DNA of 64,000 nucleotides from Halobacillus sp. Marseille-P3879 (GTDB lineage: Bacteria > Bacillota > Bacilli > Bacillales > Halobacillaceae), in the NCBI RefSeq assembly GCF_900240285.1, contig NZ_OESS01000004.1, positions 62,001 through 126,000 of the forward strand, in the 5' to 3' direction. The notes below the pieces were generated by a model. That model made no database searches and had not been told where the DNA came from. It saw nothing but the letters and a program-made list of their open reading frames with translations. The translations under genes and the position numbers were made by a program. This document shows, piece after piece, positions 7,466 to 16,952 of this stretch (positions are counted from its first letter, which is position 1; each line of letters starts with the position of its first letter).

Positions 7466-8872
7466 GTGAAACTAATGAAAAAAGTATTTCTATTATTACT
7501 GCTAACATCATTTAGTTTTCCGTTAGCCGTAAGTGCTGAAACAGCAACTACACCTGAAGCTGTTTTAGAATCAGTAGATATGGTTTGGATTATGATAGCT
7601 GCGTTTCTAGTATTTTTCATGCACGCCGGGTTTGCTATGGTCGAAGCAGGCTTTACACGTTCTAAAAACGCATTAAACATTTTAATGAAAAACTTTATGA
7701 CGATGTCCATCGCTGCTATTTTATATTTTATAGTTGGATACGGTATTATGTTTGGTACCTCAGGGGGAGGATTTATAGGTATAGATGGGTTTTTACTCAG
7801 CGGTCACGAAGACCAAGTTGGTTTCTTTGTATTCCAGGCTGTATTTGCAGCTACATGTGCTACTATTATTTCCGGTGCAGTGGCTGAGCGAATTAAATTA
7901 AGCTCTTATCTGATTCTTACCGTAGCTATGACAGCTTTCATCTACCCTGTTGTCGGTCACTGGGTATGGGGAGGCGGATGGTTGTCTGAACTAGGGTTTG
8001 TGGATTTTGCTGGTTCTACTGTAGTTCACTTAACAGGCGCTTTGGGAGCTATTGTTGCCGTTATGTTCTTAGGACCGCGCTTAGGAAAATACAGCGGAGG
8101 TAAAGTTAATGTCATTCAGGGGCACAACATTCCGATCGGAGCTCTAGGGGTCTTCATTCTATGGTTTGGCTGGTTTGGGTTTAACGGCGGAAGTACTTTA
8201 GCTGCAGACCCTTCAGCTATCCCGGGAGTCATCGCAACCACTTTACTATCAGCTTCTGCCGGCGTAATCGGTTCAGGTATGTATTCTCAGCTGAAATACA
8301 AACGTGTGGACGCATCCCTTACGTTAAACGGCGCTTTAGCTGGATTAGTAGGTATTACCGCCGGTACAGGCGACTTGTCTCCGGTGGGAGCAATTATTAC
8401 TGGTTTCATTGCGGGTGTCCTACTCGTTGAAGGCGTTCAGCTGCTGGATCGTAAGCTTCACATAGATGACCCGGTCGGTGCTATTGCCGTTCACGGGATT
8501 TGTGGAGTATGGGGGACATTAGCGGTAGGATTCTTTGCACTCGAAGGCGGCCTATTCTATGGTGGAGGGTTTGAACTTCTAACCATTCAGGCGATCGGTA
8601 TATTTGCCGTTATGGTCTGGACGATGGGAATTTCAGCAATTGTAATCTTCGGCCTTAAATCTGCGTTTGGAATCCGTGTGTCCCGTGAAGAAGAAATCTC
8701 TGGACTTGATTTCTCTGAACATGGTTCAAGTGCTTACGAATCATCTAAAAGCATCTTCAATGAAAATCCAAACGTTTCAGACGTTGGCAAAGATTTCGGC
8801 GTAGGTTTATTGAACAGACTGGACAACTTGGAGAATAAAAAGGTAAAAAGCAAGGAACGCACAGCCCAGTAA
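7466..8872 (+). CDS. amtB: Ammonium transporter Amt
   Basis: Trimeric membrane channel for ammonium. An N-terminal signal peptide (KKVFLLLLLTSFSFPLAVSA) precedes eleven expected helices. The periplasm-facing VGHWVWGGGW stretch, the pore twin histidines (TVVHLTG and IAVHGICGVWG) and the DDPVGAI segment are present. The start is most likely GTG 7466 with GGGGAAGG five bases upstream. ATG 7475 is the alternative. The longer frame reaching back to 7301 overlaps glnK and is not supported. The cytoplasmic tail after about residue 410 is polar and should contact GlnK. It lies 19 bases after glnK, so the two are co-transcribed. Confidence 0.94.
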   Translation: MKLMKKVFLLLLLTSFSFPLAVSAETATTPEAVLESVDMVWIMIAAFLVFFMHAGFAMVEAGFTRSKNALNILMKNFMTMSIAAILYFIVGYGIMFGTSGGGFIGIDGFLLSGHEDQVGFFVFQAVFAATCATIISGAVAERIKLSSYLILTVAMTAFIYPVVGHWVWGGGWLSELGFVDFAGSTVVHLTGALGAIVAVMFLGPRLGKYSGGKVNVIQGHNIPIGALGVFILWFGWFGFNGGSTLAADPSAIPGVIATTLLSASAGVIGSGMYSQLKYKRVDASLTLNGALAGLVGITAGTGDLSPVGAIITGFIAGVLLVEGVQLLDRKLHIDDPVGAIAVHGICGVWGTLAVGFFALEGGLFYGGGFELLTIQAIGIFAVMVWTMGISAIVIFGLKSAFGIRVSREEEISGLDFSEHGSSAYESSKSIFNENPNVSDVGKDFGVGLLNRLDNLENKKVKSKERTAQ

Positions 8873-8925
8873 CGAACAGAAGATACTGAGAAATAAGTAA
8901 AGCAATGATAGAAAAAACGAACGTT

Positions 8926-9070
8926 AAAAATTGAACTGTATAAACAAAGTTCGTTAGCGTAATCAAAATGCTTAAGACACCTGCGGGAAAAGTGCTAATC
9001 TAAGGTAAAAATCTTATCCTGGAACATAAATAATCCGAACTGATTTCACAAAATCGTTCGGATTATTTTA
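8926..9070 (+). repeat. Dispersed intergenic repeat, copy A, ending in a terminator hairpin
   Basis: About 145 bases that match 39381-39516 along their length: TTGAAC-TATAAAC, TTAGCGTA-TCAAAATGC, GGAAAAGTG, then AATCCGAAC...GTTCGGATT as a perfect hairpin (9031-9065) followed by ATTTTATG. It sits between the convergent amtB and yndJ genes and likely stops both. The shared part extends well beyond the hairpin, so this is a repeat and not just two similar terminators. Confidence 0.75.
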
Positions 9071-9136
9071 TGATTTTTTCAGTTTTGTTCCAACCCCTTC
9101 TTGGAGTGTGTAGACAGTCTCAGCAAAAATCAACTG

Positions 9137-10809
9137 TTAATGTTCCCTCATACTTATTTTATAGTGAATATGAATAAATGGAATAGTAAACCATTTAATA
9201 ACATGAGTAGCTTCAAGCTTTTCATCTGCTCCTTCTCTTACATAAAAACATTCACGCAAAGGAAGGCGCATCGTCCATTTTCCTAATGTGAGATATATCC
9301 CCTCATCGCCTGTATTATTACTTTTTCTCTCGCTTGTTATAATTAGTCCTTCTTCACAATCATTAGTTAAACGTAAAACCCCCGTCATTATTCCGAACGG
9401 CAAAGGCAGAGCAATATTCATGTACCGAGCCTCTGATTGTATGTGAGAAGAGTATAGAGCTGTAAAGATTGGTTCTTCAGTCTCTGCATCTCTTCTTAAC
9501 CAGGCTCTTACCCCTTCCCTGCCATCTTCTTCGTCTTGAATGGATACAATCTCTCCCTCCATAACAATACTTCCAGAGGGAGGAAGATTAATCTGCCCCA
9601 TTTTTCTAGTCCACTTTCGTATCCATTTAGATAGACGCCGGAAACCATTCCTCCATTCTACCTCAGCTGTCAGAGAGTAGCGGTTCGTATTTTCATAGAA
9701 GTTTTGAATCCTGCTGCTGACCTGCTCGGGAGCAAAATCGTTCGAACGATAAGCGTACAAATCATTTAAAAGACCCGTCTCATATAAATGACCGGCAGCC
9801 CATCCTTTCTTGAAGATGACTTCATTCCCTATATATCCTCGAGTACGAAGGTTAGAAACAGGAAAACTCGTGTAAATGTGGGTACGGCCGGGCTGGAGAC
9901 TTCTCCAGGCTAGTACAGAAAACAATGAAAAACCAAAAGCATTCAGGATCCCGTGCCAGCGAACCATATCTCCGATCCCAGGCCAGTAATTGCCGCCCAT
10001 TAGCCCAAAACTGTAAAGGACAGACAAACCCATGGTAATGAGCAGCAGGAATGAAGATAAACGGACAGCAATCTTTGCCCCGATAGGAAATTCTGCTGAA
10101 CACCACAACCACCATAGAGCCAGCCAAAGCAGAAAACCGACATAAGCAGCCACTAATATTGCTTCTAATGGGGGTCCCTGATCCAACCCGATGGCTATGA
10201 AAACAGGACCCAAGGAAATCGCACCCGCAAGCACTGTATAGGGTGTACCGGCAGCACCATTTTTATAAGAAACGAGCCAGCGGCCGAACAAGCCGGTAAG
10301 AATTGGTAATACAAAAGCAGCATAGTGGAAGTGAATAGCCGTAAGCTGGACAATGGTATCGGAGTAAGGAAGGAAACGTCCCATTCCCCCGCTGGAAAGA
10401 ACGAGCCACACTCCACCGACCGCGATATAAATGAGCCCGATATCTATAACGGTTTCCTGTACAGGGAGCCACCCTCTCCCCGCCAGTCTCATTATCCCCC
10501 CAACGGCGAGCAGAACAGTAAAGAACAACCATACCAGCGCCCATCCTCCCGCTTCTCTGCCTGGAGGAAGAGCCACGGACAGCAATCCTGCTCCCGCAAA
10601 TGGAAGAGACGTAACCATTACATTACTAATCCAACGCTCTGCTCGATTGTTTTTGTTACAACGAACTACTTCTTCTAGTAATAAAGGAACTAGAATCAGG
10701 AAACAAAAAGATAAAGCTGTATCAATTATGCTCATATCAAATAGAATGAGCCAGAGTATTAATATAACCGAACCTGCCGATGATAACAGCACTCCGGATT
10801 TTTTCATAA
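9137..10809 (-). CDS. yndJ: YndJ-family multi-spanning membrane protein
   Basis: Predicted integral membrane protein with about ten hydrophobic helices over residues 1-310 and a soluble C-terminal half. It resembles the B. subtilis YndJ family in layout (about 550 residues, IHFHYAAFVLPILTGL and MVRWHGILNAFGFS segments). The conserved histidines in HFHYA and RWHGILNAFG could bind a metal or haem, but that is inference. The start at ATG 10809 has AGGAG 8 bases upstream. The extra N-terminal residues of the longer frame (from 10831) lack a ribosome site. Function unknown. Convergent with amtB across the repeat, divergent from the ECF sigma gene. Confidence 0.8.
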
Positions 10810-10926
10810 AGCATTCTCCTATCTGGTACATCTTAAGAGGAAATCATGTGTTATGCTAGAAATATTATACACACTATAGATCCTGATTTTAAATAAAACC
10901 TCAATGTAAGGAGTGTCGTCTATTCT

Positions 10927-11517
10927 ATGAGGTGGGACAAATTGATTGGAAGAGAGAGAATGGAGAAGAACACCGAAGACTTAACCTCTTCTCCTTCAAT
11001 AAATGATAAAGTAGAAGAATGGATCGATCTTTACAGCCATGATTTAAAATGGTTAGCCTTTTCATATGTAAAAGATCACGCAGCGGCTGAAGATTTAACC
11101 CAGGAAACGTTTATAAAAGCCTATCAAAAATATAAAACTTTTAAACAAGAATCCAGTGAAAAAACCTGGCTCTATAAAATTACCATTAATTTATGTAAGG
11201 ATCATTTAAAAAGCTCCTACATAAGAAGGGTATTTAAGAAAGGAGCCGAAGTTTTTCAGCACATCCCATCTCAAAATGAGACTCCGGAGCAGCACACTGT
11301 TAACAAGAGCGAAGACGAAGAGCTTCTCGAACACATCTTAAATCTGGAAGATAAATACAGAGAAGTGATTATCTTATATTATTTTGAAGAATTTGAAGTA
11401 AAAGAATTAGCTGAATTGTTAAAGGTCAGTCCTAACACTGTGAAGACGAGACTCCGCCGGGGGCGGCAGCTTTTACAGGAACAACTTGCTTCAGAAGGGA
11501 GCACTATGAATGAATGA
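10927..11517 (+). CDS. ECF-type RNA polymerase sigma factor
   Basis: Extracytoplasmic-function sigma factor. Region 2 runs about residues 35-100 (DLKWLAFSYVKDHAAAEDLTQETFIKAYQKYKTF, in two blocks) and region 4.2 about 135-185 (LEDKYREVIILYYFEEF then ELAELLKVSPNTVKTRLRRGR). The start is uncertain. ATG 10927 has AAGGAG 13 bases upstream, and ATG 10960 has a GGAAGAGAGAG site and would shorten the protein by 11 residues. The stop overlaps the start of the next gene (ATGAATGA), so the two are translationally coupled. The following membrane protein is the likely anti-sigma factor. I could not identify a matching ECF promoter. Confidence 0.9.
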   Translation: MRWDKLIGRERMEKNTEDLTSSPSINDKVEEWIDLYSHDLKWLAFSYVKDHAAAEDLTQETFIKAYQKYKTFKQESSEKTWLYKITINLCKDHLKSSYIRRVFKKGAEVFQHIPSQNETPEQHTVNKSEDEELLEHILNLEDKYREVIILYYFEEFEVKELAELLKVSPNTVKTRLRRGRQLLQEQLASEGSTMNE

Positions 11518-12157
11518 ACTCATGGATCGTCGATTAAAAAAGATGGACCATAAAGTGAAATACAGCAAAGTGCCTATGGATGAACACGAAGCAAGTGCAC
11601 TCATTGTAAGGGTGAGAAATCATTACAATAAACCTGCCAGAAAATGGCCTAAATTTATTATCCCTGTCCCCACTGTTGCTGTGTTAGCCTTTATGTTTTT
11701 CCAGATAAACTATCAGCCTACTAATTCATCGCAACAGGAAATTACACTCTTATCTCAGCGGCCAGTTAATACAGAAATGAAATCTCACCAGACTATTCAA
11801 AGCGATGAGGCTCAGCAAACGATTGAACAGGCCAGCAGCCAGGAAGAAAACCAAAGCTCGACAATGGTTCGCCACACTTACGTTATTCATAATGAGGAAA
11901 TGTATGTTCAAACCGAAGAACGTGTTGAAGAATCAGAGCTCGAAGAACCTATTGGAAGTGTCAAGCCGGATGTCCCTGCTGAGCAAAGCGGAGCGTCAAT
12001 TGCTTCTCAAGAAAAAATATACAGCGTTAAAGGCACAGATTCATCTGAGTTTGTCGCTATAAAAAGCAGAAGGAGTAAAGGGATGGGTTCAAACTCCGTA
12101 AGCGAACAAGCCTATTATCTTTTTGAAAAGGAAGAGTCCCTGCCCATGGCCCAGTAA
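11510..12157 (+). CDS. Probable anti-sigma factor, single-pass membrane protein
   Basis: Assigned by context. It overlaps the ECF sigma gene by 8 bases, has a cytoplasmic N-terminus of about 50 residues rich in charged residues, one transmembrane helix near residues 51-66 (FIIPVPTVAVLAFMFF), and an extracytoplasmic remainder rich in Gln, Ser and Glu. No zinc-binding HxxxCxxC motif of the ZAS type is visible, so it would be a different anti-sigma class, like those paired with SigX/SigV. Receptor for an unknown envelope signal by inference. Confidence 0.65.
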   Translation: MNELMDRRLKKMDHKVKYSKVPMDEHEASALIVRVRNHYNKPARKWPKFIIPVPTVAVLAFMFFQINYQPTNSSQQEITLLSQRPVNTEMKSHQTIQSDEAQQTIEQASSQEENQSSTMVRHTYVIHNEEMYVQTEERVEESELEEPIGSVKPDVPAEQSGASIASQEKIYSVKGTDSSEFVAIKSRRSKGMGSNSVSEQAYYLFEKEESLPMAQ

Positions 12158-12159
12158 AT

Positions 12160-12191
12160 GAAGCCCGCCTCTTATAAAGAGTGCGGGCTTC
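12160..12191. terminator. Bidirectional intrinsic terminator
   Basis: GAAGCCCGC and GCGGGCTTC arms plus an inner CTCT/AGAG pairing. It lies between the convergent anti-sigma and uracil-DNA glycosylase genes and touches the latter's stop codon. Confidence 0.82.
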
Positions 12192-12854
12192 TTAATGAAA
12201 GGACGATATGTATTCCTTTAAATCGTCCAATGACTGATAAATATCCTCTTTTATGCGTGGATTATAAAACACAGCAGCGGGATGATATAACGGAAAAACA
12301 GCATATTCTTTTACCGTCCATTCATACCGGTCCTCTCCCGCACGCAGCACAGGACTCTCAACCACTTCCCCAAGTACTTCTGTAATCTTATATCCCTTCC
12401 CTAACAGTCTCTCAAGAGCTACTCCTCCCAGTGCAATAATTAACTGAGGAGCAATCTTCTTTATCTGATAATCAAGAATGGGGGCATGGGCCCATATTTC
12501 TTTTTGGTTCGGTTTGCGGTTCGCTTTTCTCTTACCTCCTGAATCCTTTTTATTCGTTTTCACCCATTTATAAGGGCGGCTTCTAACCGCACTTGTAATA
12601 TAGACATCTTCCCGATCAATTCCTAAATACTCGAATTGTTTATTCAGCTCATCTCCTGCCCTGCCAATGAAAGGGACTCCCTTTATGGCTTCTTGTTCTC
12701 CAGGAGCTTCCCCTACAATCATGATGTCAGCATTCAGGTTTCCGCCTCCAAGCACAAACCCCTCCACATCATAATCTTCCATTTTCTTATGGGCTGCATT
12801 AATGATGTCCTCTGGTAACTGCATGTTCGAACCCCCAGTCCAAGTATAGTTCAC
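12192..12854 (-). CDS. Uracil-DNA glycosylase family 4-like, cysteine-free
   Basis: Base-excision repair enzyme removing uracil from DNA. Motif A reads GEAPGEQEA followed by PFIGRAG, and motif B is PLYHPAAVFYNP, both typical of family 4/5 glycosylases. The protein contains no cysteine at all, so it cannot hold the four-cysteine iron-sulfur cluster of classical family 4 enzymes. A basic insertion lies near residues 103-119 (KKDSGGKRKANRK). The start is GTG 12854, which has AAGGAG 5 bases upstream. An internal ATG at 12824 would give a start more typical of homologues. Single gene, convergent with the anti-sigma gene. Confidence 0.85.
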   Translation of the reverse strand: MNYTWTGGSNMQLPEDIINAAHKKMEDYDVEGFVLGGGNLNADIMIVGEAPGEQEAIKGVPFIGRAGDELNKQFEYLGIDREDVYITSAVRSRPYKWVKTNKKDSGGKRKANRKPNQKEIWAHAPILDYQIKKIAPQLIIALGGVALERLLGKGYKITEVLGEVVESPVLRAGEDRYEWTVKEYAVFPLYHPAAVFYNPRIKEDIYQSLDDLKEYISSFH

Positions 12855-12965
12855 CCTCTCTCCTTGTCCATTTTGTCTTTTGTTTTTTAAAGCGAAGAAG
12901 GATGGATATACAGCGGCTTCCCCTGCAAATAAGAGCGTTTAACTACACCAGGCCAATACTCTTAT

Positions 12966-13955
12966 TTATCTCATTTCAAAAACGAAGTACGTCGTAATGA
13001 AATACCCTGTTATGATGAGAATGGACGGAAGCATGTAAGTAAAAGAAGCCTGACTTTTTCTTCGTGAAATGCTGTATATAATTAAAAAGATAAATACAAT
13101 CGAAGCACTTCCCGTAATCAAGTTAGACTTTCCAGCTTCTCCAAGCAGGCCGCCTCGAAAGTAGATGATATCTGTTAAAGCGAGAATCACGAGATTAAAA
13201 GCATTACTACCCAATAAAGAGCTGACTCCTAAATTAAATCTTCTCAGTTTCATAGCAGTACCTACACTTACTGCATCAGGCAGAGACGTGCTGATCGCAA
13301 CAAGAAAAGATCCGACAAATGATGTACCTAAACCAGTTATAGTAGAAATACGCTCAGCTGTAACCGTAAGCACACTTCCAATAATCATAATGCCTACGGC
13401 TGCCATAATAAAGTACGTGACAACTTGCTTGTATGTGTAATCTTTGTAACGTTTAATTTCCCTTTTAATCTTTCTTCCCTTATATTCTGTACGGTCGTTA
13501 ATCCACTTCGTTCCAATAAAATACAATAAAACTACGACAATCGTGGAATAACTGACATGAAAAATATGAGTAGGTAAAGTAAGGGTTAACCCTACAAGAA
13601 TAATTAACGTTAAAAAAACGACCAGCCAGGCGTACAGCTTACTTTCTGCTGTAGCATGAGTCATCACCTGGTGCCGCCGGTAAACTAAGTCAAATATAGC
13701 AAGCCCCATAATATTAAATAAGTTACTGCCAATCAAATTACCAACCGCTAAATCAGGAGCATCAATTGCTACCGCCGTTACACTCGAAGTTAATTCAGGT
13801 AATGAAATAGCTATCCCTATAATGATCCCCATAAAAGCCGAGGAAGCCTTTGTTTTTTCTTTAACCGCATCCCCGAACATGGTTAATCGAGAAGCAACAA
13901 AAAATGTAGCTAAGGCTGCTCCTATAAATAATACAAAAACCAAAACGTCTCCCAT
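12966..13955 (-). CDS. Sodium/calcium exchanger family antiporter
   Basis: Membrane antiporter of the CaCA superfamily (YrbG-like), about 329 residues with ten or eleven helices. The two inverted alpha-repeats are visible: the first as ISLPELTSSVTAVAIDAPDLAVGNLIGSN near residues 50-80 and the second as STSLPDAVSVGTAMKL with GVSSLLGSNAFNL near 225-260. A short charged loop (YKGRKIKREIKRYK) separates the halves. Start ATG 13955 follows GGAGATTATGCT. Likely Ca2+ extrusion or Na+ tolerance, which suits a salt-adapted cell, but ion choice is inferred. Confidence 0.88.
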   Translation of the reverse strand: MGDVLVFVLFIGAALATFFVASRLTMFGDAVKEKTKASSAFMGIIIGIAISLPELTSSVTAVAIDAPDLAVGNLIGSNLFNIMGLAIFDLVYRRHQVMTHATAESKLYAWLVVFLTLIILVGLTLTLPTHIFHVSYSTIVVVLLYFIGTKWINDRTEYKGRKIKREIKRYKDYTYKQVVTYFIMAAVGIMIIGSVLTVTAERISTITGLGTSFVGSFLVAISTSLPDAVSVGTAMKLRRFNLGVSSLLGSNAFNLVILALTDIIYFRGGLLGEAGKSNLITGSASIVFIFLIIYSISRRKSQASFTYMLPSILIITGYFITTYFVFEMR

Positions 13956-14245
13956 AGCATAATCTCCTCAAAATCTTTTGATCCTCCCCTGGATACCGTT
14001 ATGTTTCCCTAAATTTTATGCTGCAAAACAAGGCATCACAAAGCCGGTCCAGGACGACCGGCTTCTCCTAATAGAACTATTTGGTTTATTTGGCGGATGG
14101 GCTTTTCTTCTATCCCATCAAGTTCCTGAACCGTTTACTGTCTGCTGTTCTGAAAGAGTAAATTAAGGCAGCCTCACGTAAAAAGTTGTCACAGGTTTTA
14201 TATTTCCGTAAGATGGATAGTAAATCAATTGAAACAGGAGATTAT
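13956..14245. other. Intergenic stretch with one hairpin
   Basis: No convincing gene. It contains a strong inverted repeat at 14041-14065 (AAGCCGGTC / GACCGGCTT, 7-base loop) followed by CTCCTAAT, a possible terminator without a T-run. A 62-codon frame crossing the hairpin (13978-14166) has no ribosome site. Confidence 0.4.
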
Positions 14246-14401
14246 ATGGATATTATTTATTGGATCTTTATTATAAGCGTTGTTATTCTTACCTTTTGGA
14301 TCATATTTAGAAAGCTGACAAAAACAAGCTTTGTTATCATCGCCGTCATTGCTTTGCTCTATAGTCTGCTGCTCGCTTTTTCCTTTGCGGACAGGCTGTG
14401 A
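14246..14401 (+). CDS. Small two-helix membrane protein, function unknown
   Basis: 51 residues made almost entirely of two hydrophobic helices (about 4-20 and 27-45) joined by a short basic turn (FRKLTKTS). ATG 14246 has CAGGAG 5 bases upstream. This choice replaces a longer frame from 14186 that lacks a ribosome site. It stands alone between divergent and convergent genes. No family recognised. Confidence 0.6.
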   Translation: MDIIYWIFIISVVILTFWIIFRKLTKTSFVIIAVIALLYSLLLAFSFADRL

Positions 14402-14414
14402 GCAGGGCCGCTGA

Positions 14415-14642
14415 TCAAATTCCATTCCTTTTATTTTGCTTATTCACTGCCTCACGGATATGATAAAGCTCCGCATACATCGCAGCTGCAAATACAGTAA
14501 AAATACTGAGAAACATAGATAGGATAAATACGACCCCGCCTTGATCAAAACCATACACTGCACTAAATCCTATAACAGCGCCTACCGTTACACCTATCCC
14601 AAGAAAAATCAAGATCTTTTGTAATGTTACTGAATACGCCAT
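14415..14642 (-). CDS. Small membrane protein, function unknown
   Basis: 75 residues with two predicted helices (about 7-27 and 34-53), followed by a polar tail (YHIREAVNKQNKR). ATG 14642 follows GGAGAGGTGATTTTG, a strong site, and the longer frame to 14738 adds an unlikely N-terminus. Convergent with the 51-residue membrane protein only 13 bases away. No recognised domain. Confidence 0.62.
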   Translation of the reverse strand: MAYSVTLQKILIFLGIGVTVGAVIGFSAVYGFDQGGVVFILSMFLSIFTVFAAAMYAELYHIREAVNKQNKRNGI

Positions 14643-14794
14643 CAAAATCACCTCTCCACTATTAACATCTATTACAGGTATACCCAATAACAAGCAAAAG
14701 CACACATTCGATTTAAAAGATGCTTCAGCAGAGATCACTGAATGTACAGGCTGCCCACGTCGTAAAAACTAATCTAGAAATATTCCAACGAAGC

Positions 14795-14826
14795 ACAAAA
14801 AAGCAGGCCAGCGATGTGACCTGCTT
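14795..14826. terminator. Intrinsic terminator of metY
   Basis: AAGCAGG and CCTGCTT arms with T-runs on both outer sides (A-run on the plus strand left, T5 right), so it can work in both directions. It lies about 70 bases beyond the metY stop on the minus strand. Confidence 0.78.
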
Positions 14827-14897
14827 TTTCCATAAATACTTCCGAGTAAGGGGTCTTCTGCCATCTTGGTGACCCTACCCTTTAATATTACTATTGA

Positions 14898-16685
14898 TTA
14901 TATTTCACATGCGTACGTGTCAATTGTTCCCCTCAACCGCTGAGCTTCCTTGTATGTGCAGCGGTTATGAATAACCTGCAAACCTGCTTCGCTTGCAATT
15001 TGAGCTGCTTCAGGTGCGATGACGCCTTCTTGCAGCCAGAATACTCCAGGCTGAACCTTAGCAGCCTCTTTGGCAATTTCAACAGCCGCTTCAGGACTTC
15101 GGAAAATTTGTGCAACGTCTATTTTAAATGGAATAGAGCTGAGATCTGGATAAGCTTTTTCCCCGAGCACCTCGTCCTCTCTTGGATTAACAGGTACAAT
15201 TTGGTATCCTAAGCGCTGCATCTTCCGTGCAAGACGGTGACTTGGTCTGGACGGTTTTCCACTTAACCCGACTACTGCGAGCCGCTTTGGTCGAGTGATC
15301 TCTTTCCCGTTTTCTTCCTCCTTGACTTGAGGAGAACTCAAAGCCCACTTGATGACGCCTTCATCGTTCTCAGTGATAGTGGAAGCCACTTCCCGGCCTG
15401 TCGCTTTACCAATCGCTCGGTTCAAATCATTAATTAAATCTTTAGCTGACTCCAAACCGATGGATAAACGGATCAGCTCTTCGGTTACTCCACTTGCAGC
15501 CAGATCTTCTACAGAAAGCTGCTGGTGTGTAGTAGAAGCAGGGTGGATAATAAGAGATTTCGCATCCCCTACATTCGCCACGTGTGACCATAAAGCAATG
15601 TTATTTATAACTTGACGACCTGCTTCCCTGCCTCCTTTAATACCAAAATTAACAATCGATCCATAACCTGCTTCTAAATATTTTTTCGCCAATTCATGAG
15701 CTGGATGATCGGTTAATCCCGGATAGGATACCCATTCTACATCCGGATGCCCTTTTAAATATTGAGCAATTTCAAGAGCGTTGTCTGTGTGTCTTTCCAC
15801 TCTAAGGTGAAGCGTTTCGAGACCTTGAAGCAGCTGGAAGGCACTTTGAGGGCTTAGGCATGCTCCTAAATCTCTGAGCAGTTGTACACGCAGCTTGGTA
15901 ATAAAGGCAAGTGTACCGAAGTCAGCTGCATAGCGGATGCCGTTATAGCTTTCATCAGGTTCTGTAAACACTGGAAACTTACCATTACTCCAGTCAAAAC
16001 GACCCCCATCTACAACGACGCCCCCGATCGTGGTTCCATGGCCGCCGATCCATTTTGTAGCAGAATGCACTACAATATCAGCACCCCAGTCAATCGGTTT
16101 ACAAGAATAGGGAGTAGCAAATGTATTATCGACGATTAGCGGTACCCCGTTATCATGAGCAGCTTCAGCTACTTTTTCGAAATCAAGAACGTGAAGACTT
16201 GGGTTTCCAATTGTTTCCGCAAACACTGCCTTCGTTTTATCAGTAATCGCTTTCCGGAAATTCTCAGGGTCTTCTGGATCCACAAAAACGACTTTAATGC
16301 CATATCGCGGCAGTGTATTGGCAAACAAATTATAAGTACCGCCATAAAGGTTAGCAGCTGCCACGATTTCATCACCGGAACCAGCAAGATTTAAAATGGA
16401 TAATGAAATTGCAGACATTCCTGAAGCCGTAGCTACAGATGCCACACCATTTTCAAGTAATGCCATTCGCTTCTCAAAAACATCAACAGTCGGGTTGCCT
16501 ATTCGCGAATAAATGTTTCCTGGTTCATCTAATGCAAAGAGACTTTGAGCATGGTCCGTATCATGGAACACATAAGAAGTCGTCTGATAAATAGGAACTG
16601 CTCTTGACCCTGTGGTTGGATCTGGCGCTTGACCTCCGTGCAGGGCCAGTGTATCTAAATCGTAGCTTTCAAATGAACTTGTCAT
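14898..16685 (-). CDS. metY: O-acetylhomoserine sulfhydrylase (MetY) fused to a CoA-binding domain
   Basis: Residues 1 to about 430 form a PLP-dependent O-acetylhomoserine (thiol)-lyase: N-terminal LALHGGQ, the phosphate-binding ATASGMSA turn, VDNTFATPY, and the Schiff-base lysine in [10 protein letters not shown]. After a linker a second domain of about 130 residues begins ([20 protein letters not shown]...) with the Rossmann CoA-binding pattern and ends in [15 protein letters not shown], as in YccU-type proteins. No stop or frameshift separates them. ATG 16685 follows AAGGAGGAG. 595 residues, versus about 430 for plain MetY. It makes homocysteine from O-acetylhomoserine and sulfide. Control by the SAM-I riboswitch upstream. 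Confidence 0.92.
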   Translation of the reverse strand: MTSSFESYDLDTLALHGGQAPDPTTGSRAVPIYQTTSYVFHDTDHAQSLFALDEPGNIYSRIGNPTVDVFEKRMALLENGVASVATASGMSAISLSILNLAGSGDEIVAAANLYGGTYNLFANTLPRYGIKVVFVDPEDPENFRKAITDKTKAVFAETIGNPSLHVLDFEKVAEAAHDNGVPLIVDNTFATPYSCKPIDWGADIVVHSATKWIGGHGTTIGGVVVDGGRFDWSNGKFPVFTEPDESYNGIRYAADFGTLAFITKLRVQLLRDLGACLSPQSAFQLLQGLETLHLRVERHTDNALEIAQYLKGHPDVEWVSYPGLTDHPAHELAKKYLEAGYGSIVNFGIKGGREAGRQVINNIALWSHVANVGDAKSLIIHPASTTHQQLSVEDLAASGVTEELIRLSIGLESAKDLINDLNRAIGKATGREVASTITENDEGVIKWALSSPQVKEEENGKEITRPKRLAVVGLSGKPSRPSHRLARKMQRLGYQIVPVNPREDEVLGEKAYPDLSSIPFKIDVAQIFRSPEAAVEIAKEAAKVQPGVFWLQEGVIAPEAAQIASEAGLQVIHNRCTYKEAQRLRGTIDTYACEI

Positions 16686-16725
16686 GGAAACTCCTCCTTG
16701 AAATGTTATATACAAAAATGCAAAA

Positions 16726-16750
16726 ACCCCTCTTCGATAAGAAGAGGGGT
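16726..16750 (-). terminator. Terminator of the SAM riboswitch
   Basis: On the minus strand ACCCCTCTTC and GAAGAGGGGT pair around TTATC and are followed by TTTTTG. Its left arm can instead pair with the P1 3' strand of the aptamer. Confidence 0.92.
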
Positions 16751-16768
16751 GAACGATCAATGCCTCTT

Positions 16769-16873
16769 CTTATCTATCAGATCAGTGATCTGTAGGAATT
16801 GGCACCTTTTCAAACCGATGTTTGAAGGTTGCCGGGCTTCACAGGGCCTAATCCCTCTGCCGCTCTTGATAAG
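16769..16873 (-). ncRNA. SAM-I (S-box) riboswitch
   Basis: Minus-strand leader of metY with the S-box landmarks: CTTATCAAGAGCGGCAGAGGGA, then GCCCTGTGAAGCCCGGCAACC (written here as two overlapping blocks), then AAGGTGCCAATTCC, closed by P1 3' GATAAG. The 12 bases GATAAGAAGAGG that end P1 are an exact complement of the terminator's CCTCTTCTTATC, giving a clear antiterminator. High SAM should stop metY transcription. Confidence 0.95.
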
Positions 16874-16952
16874 AAAATGTGTATTTAATTTATTAACTAT
16901 TTTTTCAATTATAATCAATTCCAATCGGTATTGTCAATAATAGTGTGAATAC

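Noticed and set aside
10325-10859. Two plus-strand frames opposite yndJ
   Set aside because: They are antisense shadows of the membrane-protein gene, with low-complexity composition and no ribosome sites.
10890-10921. ECF-type autoregulatory promoter (AAAACC...CGTC)
   Set aside because: The CGTC would lie 6-10 bases from the start codon and the -35 match is poor.
12928-12967. Terminator hairpin (AAATAAGAG / CTCTTATTT) after the antiporter
   Set aside because: The loop is over 20 bases, the stem is AT-rich and there is no T-run.
13978-14166. 62-codon plus-strand frame in the gap after the antiporter
   Set aside because: It has no ribosome site, crosses a strong hairpin and has no recognisable features.
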